NCBI RefSeq assembly: GCF_029762515.1
Contig: NZ_JARVGN010000034.1
Location: forward strand, 1-9,688
Reading direction: 5' to 3'
DNA length: 9,688 nt
Source: Methanocalculus sp.
Lineage (GTDB): Archaea; Halobacteriota; Methanomicrobia; Methanomicrobiales; Methanocorpusculaceae
Shown here: one piece after another, positions 1-6,458 of the stretch
How the letters are laid out: every line of letters starts with the position of its first letter
Position numbering within the stretch: position 1 is the stretch's first letter
Notes under the pieces: generated by a model
What the model saw: the letters and a program-made list of their open reading frames with translations, nothing else
What the model was told of the DNA's origin: nothing
The model's database searches: none
Translations under genes and position numbers: made by a program

Positions 1-729
1 CTTGATCTCGATATTGTGGGTGCTCCGACTGTCACAACTGCCGGAGACGTGATCACTCTCCCTCTTCTTGTGACATCAGCAGTGATTGTCGTCAATCTTC
101 CATTATCCTGGCAGTTCATCCTCTTTGGTAATGTTCTCCTGCTGGTAGTTGTCAGCATCGTCGGAATCCTCCGGGGAACAGATACCATTCAATCAATTAT
201 CAGGGAAGGGCTCCCCCTCCTGGCTCCGCTCTGTATCCTCGGAACGATAGCCGGCGTGATCTATACGGAAGGACTTGAGGATCTCGTGGCAACTGCCGCC
301 TTGTTGATCATCATTCCACCGTTTATGAACGGATGCGGGGCGATTGGAGGGATCATCTGTTCCAAGCTTGCCACCGGGATGCATATGGGAGAGATAGAGC
401 CACGACTCATTCCCGGGCGGGAGGTATTCTCCGGCTTCCTTGATAATTACCTGTATGCACTCATTATTTTGCCTCTCATGGCAGGGATTGCTCATTTGGC
501 AGCATTGATGATGCACCTTGACACCCCCGGACTCTTTCTGATGGTCGCTATTACAACCTTTTCAGGACTGATAGTTGTAACCGGGCTGAATATTCTGGCA
601 TATGTTACCGCAAGTGTATCGTTCTCATCAGGCTATGATCCCGATAACTTTGGGATACCTGTTGTAACAAGCAGTATCGATCTCATCGGGGCAAGTGTCC
701 TGATCCTGGTGATCCACCTATTGCTATAG
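1..729 (+). CDS. MgtE-like divalent cation permease, 3' part (5' truncated by window edge)
   Basis: Integral membrane protein of the MgtE/SLC41-like family, predicted to move Mg2+ or a related divalent cation across the cytoplasmic membrane. The frame is open from base 1, so the gene starts upstream; the GTG at 16 is internal. The 242 visible codons begin in the end motif of a first MgtE repeat (D2, D4, P9, TT at 12-13, GD at 15-16), and a complete second repeat follows. The second repeat has about six hydrophobic segments, a glycine-rich loop PPFMNGCGAIGG at residues 106-117, and the closing motif GYDPDNFGIPVVTSSID at 211-227. The last motif matches the family D-P-D-N-x-x-x-P signature but reads TSSID where the first repeat reads TTAGD. 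No cytosolic CBS domain is visible on this side. The next gene, 35 bp on, encodes a PhoU/RCK_C protein, which fits a transporter with its regulator. The family is fairly secure; the ion is inferred. Confidence 0.85.
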   Translation, partial: LDLDIVGAPTVTTAGDVITLPLLVTSAVIVVNLPLSWQFILFGNVLLLVVVSIVGILRGTDTIQSIIREGLPLLAPLCILGTIAGVIYTEGLEDLVATAALLIIIPPFMNGCGAIGGIICSKLATGMHMGEIEPRLIPGREVFSGFLDNYLYALIILPLMAGIAHLAALMMHLDTPGLFLMVAITTFSGLIVVTGLNILAYVTASVSFSSGYDPDNFGIPVVTSSIDLIGASVLILVIHLLL

Positions 730-764
730 TGATAAGTAGTGAAAGATAAATTAGTAATGAAGTT

Positions 765-1952
765 ATGTTCGATCTTGATCGTCAGCCTGTCAACTTCAAG
801 AATGTCCTTATTGAAATGAAGGATGTCTCTGAGTTAATGGTAGATCTGGCTTATTCCGCAATCCTTTTTGAAAGTAAGGAGATTGCAAATGAAGTTGTCA
901 ACCTTGAAGAGACGATGAACCTCCTCCTCTATCAGGCACGAATTACCAGCATCCTTGGAGCGCGGAGGATGGAGGAGGCCGAATCGATGAGTGGTCTTCT
1001 TCAGATTGCCGAAGGTGCAGAGCGGATCTCAAATGCCGCTTCTGAGATTGCGATGGTTCTTCTGAAGGACATTCGAATACCTGCGAGAATGCGGCTTGCC
1101 CTTCCTGAAGCCGAAGAAGTAACTATCCGTGCCGAGATTCGGGAAGGATGCGATCTTGATGGTGTTATCATCGGTGATATCCGTCTCCAGAGTACAACAG
1201 GAATGCGTATCATTGCAATCCGGCGTGGACGTGTCTGGACCTATGATCCGGATAAGGAGACGTACCTGAAGAAGGACGATATCATCCTCGCAAAGGGACC
1301 AGAAGATGGCATTGAACCACTTTACAAACTATTGGGATCACCTCCTCCACCAGATGAGGAACTCATAGAAGAGGCACTTGATGATCTCGATCGAGCCGTT
1401 CTCCTGATCGTTGAGATGAAAAATATCAGCGAACTGGCAGTAGGACTTGCATACACCGCCCTTCTCTTTGATAGTCAGGATATTGCTGAAGAGGTGGTAT
1501 GGCTCAATGAACGCATGGATTCGATGCGGCTCCAGCTTGAACTCTGGGTTCTTGAATCAGCAAAGAAGGTGGATCATGTGGAATACCTGCGTGGACTTCT
1601 TCACATGTCGGCATTTGCCGATGCGATCTGTAGTGCGGCACTCTCAATTGTAGATGTGCTCATGCGTGATATTGAGATCCCCCCAATTTTCCAAAAGATT
1701 ATCCGTGAATCCGATGAAATCATCTCCCGGATTGAGGTGAAGGGAGGATCGTTCCTCTCGGGAAAAACCCTCAAAGAGGCATCACTTGGAGCAATAACTG
1801 GAATGGTTGTCCTTGCAATTAAAAGGGGAGATAAATGGATCTATCGTCCAAAAAAGAATGTACGGCTGTATGAAGGTGATTTCATCATCGCCAAGGGCCG
1901 CCGTGACGGCGAATGCCGGTTGCTTGCGCTCTGCAAGCCTGATGATAAATAA
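765..1952 (+). CDS. Duplicated PhoU-RCK_C (TrkA_C) regulatory protein
   Basis: A 395-residue soluble protein with the order PhoU-like helices (about 10-105), RCK_C/TrkA_C (about 118-190), PhoU-like (about 211-305), RCK_C (about 319-390). RCK_C domains bind small ligands and gate or regulate cation channels and transporters; PhoU-like helical bundles mediate protein contacts and metal binding. The two halves align without net gaps: MKD at 18-20 pairs with MKN at 218-220, D102-IRIP with D302-IEIP, and TGM at 145-147 with TGM at 345-347, an offset of exactly 200 residues. No membrane segment is visible, so it is probably cytosolic. It most likely regulates the MgtE-like permease encoded just upstream, with which it is probably co-transcribed. 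The ATG at 765 is used because an in-frame TAA at 747 blocks extension; I see no good Shine-Dalgarno sequence. The domain call is strong; the partnership is inference from context. Confidence 0.85.
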   Translation: MFDLDRQPVNFKNVLIEMKDVSELMVDLAYSAILFESKEIANEVVNLEETMNLLLYQARITSILGARRMEEAESMSGLLQIAEGAERISNAASEIAMVLLKDIRIPARMRLALPEAEEVTIRAEIREGCDLDGVIIGDIRLQSTTGMRIIAIRRGRVWTYDPDKETYLKKDDIILAKGPEDGIEPLYKLLGSPPPPDEELIEEALDDLDRAVLLIVEMKNISELAVGLAYTALLFDSQDIAEEVVWLNERMDSMRLQLELWVLESAKKVDHVEYLRGLLHMSAFADAICSAALSIVDVLMRDIEIPPIFQKIIRESDEIISRIEVKGGSFLSGKTLKEASLGAITGMVVLAIKRGDKWIYRPKKNVRLYEGDFIIAKGRRDGECRLLALCKPDDK

Positions 1953-1973
1953 AGAGATAAATGGAGTTAAAAT

Positions 1974-3809
1974 ATGAGTAAATCTACAGAAACAGTCTAT
2001 AAACTTGGCCTTGGATGCGAGGTTGAGGATGTACAGGAAGGGAATATATATCTTGGAAAAGTTCAGGGTTTTGCCAACTTTGGCACGTTTGTCCAGCTGA
2101 ATAATTCAATAAAAGGGCTGATTCATAAGAGTAATGCCCTGACACAGCACAGGGAGCGGGCAGACATTCTTGTGATGGTGGCACAGGTACGCCCAAATGG
2201 CAATATCGATCTCCGTGAAGTCATCCTTGACGAGTATGAAACAACAGTGGTGAACAGGGCTGTAAGGACGACTCACCTCTCCGATCTCGGTGACAAGGTT
2301 GGCAGACGGATTACCGTAGAAGGTGAACTCGGGCAGGTGAAACAGACGAGCGGACCGACGATCTTCACGATCATTGATGAGACCGGAGTCGAGAATGCCG
2401 CAGCATTCATCGAGGCAGGGGTCAGGGCCTACCCGGAGGCAGATACCGGCGATATCGTCCAGATCTCAGGAGAGGTGATGAAGAGGAACAACCAGCTCCA
2501 GATTGAGGTGTCCTCTCTCAATCGCCTTGATGGTGAAGAGGCAGCTCAGGTACGGTCGCGGATTAATGCAGCACTTGATAAACGAGCCGAGCCAGCAGAT
2601 ATTCCCTTCCTTGTTGAAAGTGACACACTTGTGAAACTGAGACCCGAGATGAAAAAGCTTGCAAAGATCGTCAGGCGTGCCGTCTTTACCCAGCAGCCGA
2701 TTATTCTTCGCCATCATGCCGATGCAGACGACATTTCTGCGGCTGTTGCGGTTGAGACGGCAGTTGTCTCCCTGATTCGCGAACACATCTCCGAGACCGA
2801 TTCAGAGTATTATCTCTTTAAACGCTCACCCTCAAAGGCTCCCTTCTATGAGATAGAGGATATAACGCGTGACCTTGATTTCATGCTGAAGGATGCCATA
2901 CGGTTTGGGCAGAAACTCCCGCTCATCTTCCTGATGGATAATGGCTCAACCGAAGAAGATATGCCGGCATATAAAGTGGCACAGGTCTATGATCTTGATG
3001 TCATTGTTGCCGATCACCATCATCCTGACGAGATTGTGGATCAGTTCTTACAGGCACATGTCAATCCCTACCATGTCGGTGGGGATTTCGGACTGACTGC
3101 CGGGATGATCGGAACCGAACTTGCACGAATGATCAATCCCCTTGTTGAAGAGCGTATCCGCCATCTTCCGGCAATCGCCGGGGTGGCTGATCGAAGCGAT
3201 TCAATTGAACTCCCCCAGTACCTCTCGCTTGTTGCTGACGAATATCCCCTGGATGAGTGTAAAAAGATCGCTCTTGCTCTTGACTATGAGCAGTTCTGGC
3301 TGAGGTTTAATGACGGCCGTGAGATTGTTAAGGATATACTCAATCTAAGTAATAATCCCCTCAGGCACAGGAGGCTTGTCTCTCTCCTTGTTGAAGAGGC
3401 TGAGACGGCAATAGCAGAACAGGTGAAGACCCTGATGCCACATGTCGAACGAAGGATCCTTGCATCCGGTGCACACCTCTTCCTGGCTGATGTCGAGATG
3501 TATGCACACCGATTTACCTTCCCTCCACCCGGAAAGACGTCAGGTGAAATCCATGATCTTCTCTGCAACGAACATGCAGGGGAACCGGTTGTCACACTTG
3601 GAATCGGGCCAGATTTTGTTGTCCTTCGTTCACGCGGTGTTCTGATGAATATCCCAAGAATGGTTCGGGAACTCCGTGATGAGATCTCCGGAGGCGGTGT
3701 CAATGGCGGGGGACACCTTGTTGTTGGCAGCATAAAGTTCGTCGAGGGGATGAGAAATGTGGTGATCGAGAGTCTCATAGCAAAGATCGGTGAGGCACCA
3801 ATTGCATAA
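1974..3809 (+). CDS. S1-OB-DHH/DHHA1 phosphoesterase, archaeal RecJ-like
   Basis: A 611-residue predicted metal-dependent nuclease or phosphoesterase of the DHH superfamily. An S1 RNA-binding domain lies at about 20-83, with a second OB-type nucleic-acid domain at about 110-185. DHH motifs follow: motif I HHADADD at 247-253, motif II MDNG at 321-324, motif III ADHHHPDE at 346-353, and a later acidic motif AGVADRSD at 402-409. The C-terminal DHHA1 domain ends with GGGVNGGGH at 573-581. All metal ligands look intact, so it should be active, probably on single-stranded RNA or DNA ends. The architecture resembles the archaea-specific RecJ-like group, but the N-terminal zinc-finger module that many members carry is absent. 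GGAG at 1963-1966, 7 nt before the ATG, supports this start; in-frame TAA codons at 1950 and 1968 exclude extension. It begins 21 bp after the PhoU/RCK_C gene and is probably in the same operon. The exact substrate is unknown. Confidence 0.9.
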   Translation: MSKSTETVYKLGLGCEVEDVQEGNIYLGKVQGFANFGTFVQLNNSIKGLIHKSNALTQHRERADILVMVAQVRPNGNIDLREVILDEYETTVVNRAVRTTHLSDLGDKVGRRITVEGELGQVKQTSGPTIFTIIDETGVENAAAFIEAGVRAYPEADTGDIVQISGEVMKRNNQLQIEVSSLNRLDGEEAAQVRSRINAALDKRAEPADIPFLVESDTLVKLRPEMKKLAKIVRRAVFTQQPIILRHHADADDISAAVAVETAVVSLIREHISETDSEYYLFKRSPSKAPFYEIEDITRDLDFMLKDAIRFGQKLPLIFLMDNGSTEEDMPAYKVAQVYDLDVIVADHHHPDEIVDQFLQAHVNPYHVGGDFGLTAGMIGTELARMINPLVEERIRHLPAIAGVADRSDSIELPQYLSLVADEYPLDECKKIALALDYEQFWLRFNDGREIVKDILNLSNNPLRHRRLVSLLVEEAETAIAEQVKTLMPHVERRILASGAHLFLADVEMYAHRFTFPPPGKTSGEIHDLLCNEHAGEPVVTLGIGPDFVVLRSRGVLMNIPRMVRELRDEISGGGVNGGGHLVVGSIKFVEGMRNVVIESLIAKIGEAPIA

Positions 3810-3854
3810 GATTCTGTATAAACTTGATTATGAGAATGGATTGAACCACAAATG

Positions 3855-3862
3855 CTTTATAG
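3855..3862 (+). promoter_or_regulatory. Archaeal TATA box for the 83-residue gene
   Basis: CTTTATAG, preceded by A-rich sequence, lies about 40 nt upstream of the ATG at 3899. Initiation about 25 nt downstream would give a short leader carrying the ribosome site AGAGGT (3886-3891), which sits 7 nt before the ATG. This marks a new transcription unit separate from the upstream operon. The call is by pattern only. Confidence 0.5.
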
Positions 3863-3898
3863 TAATATAGCACAAAACTATCACCAGAGGTTAGCCAG

Positions 3899-4150
3899 AT
3901 GACTGTGCCAGATAGCATTCGTGACAGGTATAACGAAACCCAGGACAGGATTCTGAAATATCTGCGTGGGGGTCTGCAGAAAGGCAGACATTTCTTCAAG
4001 TCGAAATACATTGCCCATGATCTTGGTCTCTCATCAAAAGAGGTTGGGACCAATCTTGCCATCCTCTCTGAGATCTGTGATGATCTCGAGATCAAACGCT
4101 GGAGTTACTCGAACAGTACAACCTGGATGGTAACTGCAAAAGCCATATAA
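3899..4150 (+). CDS. Small winged-helix-like protein (DUF7123-like)
   Basis: An 83-residue basic protein with the look of a winged-helix or HTH domain. An N-terminal helix is at about 8-24, followed by HFFKSKYIAHDLGLSSKEVG at 31-50, which reads as a helix, turn and recognition helix. A wing-like stretch W68-SYSNSTTW76 closes the fold. The pattern FKS...LGLSSKEVGTN...W.YS.STTW resembles a widespread small haloarchaeal and methanogen family that I recall as DUF7123; this is recognition from memory, not a search. It probably binds DNA or acts as a small regulatory partner; its targets are unknown. It has its own TATA box and a good Shine-Dalgarno sequence. The stop codon is followed by a T-rich stretch that could end its transcript, and the promoter of the next small gene appears to overlap its stop codon. 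Confidence 0.8.
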   Translation: MTVPDSIRDRYNETQDRILKYLRGGLQKGRHFFKSKYIAHDLGLSSKEVGTNLAILSEICDDLEIKRWSYSNSTTWMVTAKAI

Positions 4151-4152
4151 TT
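4145..4152 (+). promoter_or_regulatory. Probable TATA box for the 59-residue gene
   Basis: ATATAATT, preceded by purine-rich AAAAG, overlaps the stop codon of the upstream gene. Its centre is about 32 nt before the ATG at 4180, so initiation would fall only a few bases before the start codon. No Shine-Dalgarno sequence is present in the T- and C-rich gap, which suits a leaderless or nearly leaderless transcript. Alternatively, the T-rich run (4151-4156 and 4171-4175) is only the terminator of the upstream gene. Confidence 0.4.
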
Positions 4153-4179
4153 TTTATTCTTTCACTTCCTTTTTCTAGT

Positions 4180-4359
4180 ATGTCACAGCATATTGTCGAA
4201 GTTGTTGAGACGATCGAGTTTGTCGCCCACATTGATGAACAAAAGGATTGTCTGATGTCCCAGGATCCCCCGGAATCTCTCTGGTTTAATATTGATGTAC
4301 CAAAAGGTCATGGATTGCAGGCAGGGGATCGGATTAAGGTAACAATTGAGAAAGTCTGA
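4180..4359 (+). CDS. Small acidic hypothetical protein, 59 residues
   Basis: An open frame of 59 codons from ATG to TGA. The product begins MSQHIVEVVETIEFVAHIDE and ends in GHGLQAGDRIKVTIEKV. It alternates short hydrophobic stretches with turns, including DVPKGHGLQAGD at 39-50, and looks like a small all-beta, barrel-like domain; the final GLQAGDRIKVTIE resembles the last strands of OB- or TRAM-type barrels. This is a structural impression, not a family match. C24 is the only cysteine. Codon choice (gtt, gtc, atc, att, gat, gag) is like that of the neighbours, and the frame fills the space between two bounded elements, which supports it being real. It starts 29 bp after the 83-residue gene and ends 20 bp before an inverted repeat. 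Function unknown. Confidence 0.65.
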   Translation: MSQHIVEVVETIEFVAHIDEQKDCLMSQDPPESLWFNIDVPKGHGLQAGDRIKVTIEKV

Positions 4360-4378
4360 AAGATCCTTTTATTTGAGA

Positions 4379-4446
4379 ATACAGGAGAGTAATCCCCCTT
4401 TTTCCTGTATGCCTGTTGCCCCTGATGGCAACATTACGCTTTTTTT
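4379..4446 (+). terminator. Double inverted repeat and T run between convergent genes
   Basis: Two perfect inverted repeats lie in tandem. The first has arms ATACAGGA (4379-4386) and TCCTGTAT (4403-4410) with a 16-nt loop. The second has arms GTTGCC (4415-4420) and GGCAAC (4427-4432) with a 6-nt loop. A run of seven T follows at 4440-4446, overlapping the stop codon of the minus-strand gene. For the plus-strand 59-residue gene this reads as hairpin, hairpin, T run. Archaeal termination depends mainly on the T run, so the hairpins may instead protect RNA 3' ends or block read-through in both directions. Confidence 0.5.
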
Positions 4447-5185
4447 AGAGATGTTCCCGTGGTACTTCAAGGAATATTCTGTAACCATCGACACTTGTTG
4501 CAGAGATAATAAAATACATCTCCTTTTTCGATGAAACGAGAACACTTCTCATAGAACCCCTCCCGATCACCTCGCCACCGTCAAGGATCGATCCGGTCTC
4601 TGCATCGCAGAGGACATAGCGGAATTGTGCCTGTCCCGGAAACCTGTCAGCTGTCACTTCTGTTCGTATGCGCAGGAATGGTGTCTCAGGAATGGAGAAG
4701 ATTGTTGAGACCCCTCCACGTCTCTGTTCAAGAAGACCAACGGTTATCCACTCTATTGTGGCAATCGCTTCAATCTGTGCAGTTGTATAGGGAGCAGATC
4801 CAAAAAGAGGAAAGACCTCGTAACGTTCACCATCTATGATCTGATATGTCCGGCTCTGGAATGAACCTGTACCTGGCATATATGCCCGCGGATAACCAAA
4901 AGGATTGTCGACAAGCTGTATGGTAGAGACAGGATAGGAAAATGAAGGCTCTTCCTGTTCAAATGGTGTCAGAAAGATCGAATCTGAGATCGGCCCCGGA
5001 GATGATGGATCCAAAACTGCTTCGCTCTTCCATGGAAGTGAAAGTGATGGTTGCTGTACTGCAAGTCCGATTATCAAAACAACAGCCAGACCGGCAATGA
5101 CCATTATGACATCTGACCGGTTCATACTGCTACTATAATGTGGTTTGAATAGATGTAGCTGTTGATCGGATGAATCCTGATCCAT
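4445..5185 (-). CDS. Membrane-anchored protein of unknown function
   Basis: A 246-residue protein that I do not recognise. A hydrophilic N-terminal 23 residues precede one strong membrane segment at about 25-43 (rich in V, I, L and A). A proline- and serine-rich linker follows (about 45-85), then a beta-rich domain to the C-terminus (about 85-246). There is no lipobox and no conventional cleavage site, so a single-pass anchor with the large domain outside is likely. The domain has several acidic loops (IIDGERYEVFP, LCDAETGSILDGGEVIGRG) and no catalytic motif I can name. The start is uncertain: Met21 (ATG at 5125) directly before the membrane segment is an alternative, and neither ATG has a Shine-Dalgarno sequence. 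It is divergent from the small membrane protein gene at 5256 and convergent with the 59-residue gene. Many methanogens encode such lineage-specific surface proteins. Confidence 0.75.
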   Translation of the reverse strand: MDQDSSDQQLHLFKPHYSSSMNRSDVIMVIAGLAVVLIIGLAVQQPSLSLPWKSEAVLDPSSPGPISDSIFLTPFEQEEPSFSYPVSTIQLVDNPFGYPRAYMPGTGSFQSRTYQIIDGERYEVFPLFGSAPYTTAQIEAIATIEWITVGLLEQRRGGVSTIFSIPETPFLRIRTEVTADRFPGQAQFRYVLCDAETGSILDGGEVIGRGSMRSVLVSSKKEMYFIISATSVDGYRIFLEVPREHL

Positions 5186-5226
5186 GGATATCAGGGTGGC
5201 ATCTTACATGCATCAAGGGAAAGATT

Positions 5227-5239
5227 CTTTAAATTAAAG
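5227..5239. promoter_or_regulatory. Near-symmetric TATA element in divergent intergenic region
   Basis: CTTTAA-A-TTAAAG is a perfect 6-bp inverted repeat around one central A. It sits in the 70-bp gap between the divergent genes starting at 5185 (minus) and 5256 (plus). On the plus side its centre is 23 nt before the ATG, so that transcript would be leaderless or nearly so. On the minus side it is 48 nt before the ATG, giving a leader of about 20 nt. It could therefore serve as a TATA box in both directions. The call is by sequence pattern only. Confidence 0.45.
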
Positions 5240-5255
5240 TGCTGAATGAGAAGTC

Positions 5256-5510
5256 ATGGATATACCGATGCTCAGGACATGGGCAATTTTTTATCTCCTG
5301 TCATTTGTCGTCCTGCTCTTTGCCCTCTTCCTCTCAACACAGGGAGTACTGCTATGGGTCAGTCTTTTCCTTGTGATTCTACTCATCGGGGTCAATCTTT
5401 TTACCCTCTCAATGGAGATCAAACGGAGATCTATGAAAAAAGAGCGTTTAAAGACTCTATCAAGAAATGAAGACCCCGAGTTCCTTCTTGATCAAAAGAA
5501 ACTCTGGTAA
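5256..5510 (+). CDS. Small two-helix membrane protein, unknown function
   Basis: An 84-residue protein with two hydrophobic helices at about 8-27 and 31-51 joined by a short turn (STQG). A basic, hydrophilic C-terminal tail follows (EIKRRSMKKERLKTLSRNED, about 54-73). By the positive-inside rule the tail is cytoplasmic, so both ends should face the cytosol. I do not recognise a family. The ATG at 5256 lies about 23 nt from the centre of a TATA-like element and lacks a clear Shine-Dalgarno sequence, which suits a leaderless message. ATG at 5268 (Met5) is a less likely alternative. It is divergent from another membrane protein gene and ends 4 bp before the end of cheR on the other strand. Confidence 0.75.
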   Translation: MDIPMLRTWAIFYLLSFVVLLFALFLSTQGVLLWVSLFLVILLIGVNLFTLSMEIKRRSMKKERLKTLSRNEDPEFLLDQKKLW

Positions 5511-5514
5511 TAAT

Positions 5515-6315
5515 TTAGCGAATCTCATTTTTTATAAGGATCTTCTGGAGAGCGTTATAATGGGAAAAGAGATGCTCGACTTCCCTTCCCAGATATTCGG
5601 TTTTCCCCATGACATAAAACCCTCCAGTGTTTAATGCACTATGGATGGTCTTTGCGAGATCATTCTTCTGCCCCTCAGTGAAATAGATGGTGACATTTCG
5701 ACAGGTTACGATGTCCACGTACCGTGATGCAGGGATTCCACTCATCAGATCGTGTTTTCTGAAGTGGATCATATCCTTCAGATCCTGTTTTACCTGATAT
5801 CTTCCATCCGGAAGTTGATTGAAGTGCCTTCTGATGATCGCACTATTCAGTTTTTCAACAGTTTTTGCTTCATAAATACCTTCCTTTGCTCTCTGAAGGA
5901 TATTTTCATCAATATCTGTTGCATGGATGCTGACTGCCACACCGCTTTTACGGGAGAGCAGTTCATTCAGTATCATCGCAATTGAGTATGGCTCTTCACC
6001 AGAGGAACATCCGGCACACCATATCCTGATACGATTATGTTCGGCGATTACCTTCGGTATCAGATCTTTTCTCAGAATCTCAAAGACCTCTGCATCACGG
6101 AAGAATTCAGTCACATTGATGGTGAGGGCATTACGAAGGAGTTCCCATTCTGCAGGATGACTATTTAAATACCGTGTATATTCATCATAGGTACCTGTCC
6201 CGGTGGTTCGCATCCGTGAAAGGAGCCTTCGCTTGATATATTCCTCTTTATATTGAGAACACCGTATTTTGAGGGTTTTTTCAATGAGGTCTTTAAGCTG
6301 TTTGAGATCATCCAT
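5515..6315 (-). CDS. cheR: Chemotaxis protein methyltransferase CheR
   Basis: An S-adenosylmethionine-dependent enzyme that methylates glutamate side chains on chemoreceptor signalling domains, working against CheB in adaptation. The ATG at 6315 gives 266 residues (MDDLKQLKDLIEK at the start); a TTG four codons upstream is possible but weaker. In this numbering the N-terminal helical domain covers about 1-65, with NVTEFFRD at 67-74. The SAM-binding motif WCAGCSSGEEPY is at 99-110, the second cofactor motif HATDID at 131-136, and CRNVTIYF at 205-212. All CheR hallmark motifs are intact and the length is normal. No cheA, cheB, cheW or receptor gene is in the window, so it is separated from any such cluster by at least the flanking unrelated genes. 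Its 3' end is 4 bp from the convergent small membrane protein gene. Confidence in the family is very high. Confidence 0.95.
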   Translation of the reverse strand: MDDLKQLKDLIEKTLKIRCSQYKEEYIKRRLLSRMRTTGTGTYDEYTRYLNSHPAEWELLRNALTINVTEFFRDAEVFEILRKDLIPKVIAEHNRIRIWCAGCSSGEEPYSIAMILNELLSRKSGVAVSIHATDIDENILQRAKEGIYEAKTVEKLNSAIIRRHFNQLPDGRYQVKQDLKDMIHFRKHDLMSGIPASRYVDIVTCRNVTIYFTEGQKNDLAKTIHSALNTGGFYVMGKTEYLGREVEHLFSHYNALQKILIKNEIR

Positions 6316-6347
6316 ATATGGTATCAATCATATATTGTCTTCGTCGG

Positions 6348-6355
6348 ATATATAG
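6348..6355 (-). promoter_or_regulatory. Candidate TATA box for cheR
   Basis: On the minus strand CTATATAT lies about 36 nt upstream of the ATG at 6315, predicting a leader of roughly ten bases. A second TATA-like stretch (CAATATAT on the minus strand, near 6331-6338) is closer and less well placed. There is no Shine-Dalgarno sequence before the ATG. The rest of the 143-bp space between cheR and the lipoprotein gene is AT-rich. It holds a weak plus-strand candidate, TCTTTATC near 6426-6433, for the lipoprotein gene. Confidence 0.4.
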
Positions 6356-6458
6356 GTGCTCAACTAAAAACAATTATTTCACAGATTATTTTTGATATCC
6401 GGAATAGAGGGAGTTTGTATCGCAATCTTTATCTCATCTCCTCTGCTACGTTCTGACA

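Noticed and set aside
193..516. Antisense open frame of 107 codons opposite the MgtE-like gene
   Set aside because: No plausible domain; the opposite strand carries clear membrane-protein sequence with family motifs.
3284..3778. Antisense open frame of 164 codons within the DHH phosphoesterase gene
   Set aside because: Its product is rich in serine, arginine and proline without any fold pattern, and it lies wholly opposite the well-supported DHHA1-coding region.
4081..4094. Perfect 14-bp palindrome TGATCTCGAGATCA
   Set aside because: It lies inside the 83-residue coding sequence and is built from GATC-type words that are common throughout the window, so chance is the simpler explanation.
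4346..4534. Plus-strand open frame of 62 codons across the convergent boundary
   Set aside because: It overlaps the end of the 59-residue gene, both inverted repeats and the end of the minus-strand gene, and its product has no coherent features.
5246..5470. Alternative 74-codon frame overlapping the small membrane protein gene
   Set aside because: The overlapping frame starting at 5256 encodes two clear membrane helices with a basic tail; this frame gives a cysteine- and proline-rich sequence without structure.
6316..6327. TTG start extending CheR by four residues
   Set aside because: The ATG at 6315 is a stronger codon, starts the protein at a typical position, and the extension adds no family feature.
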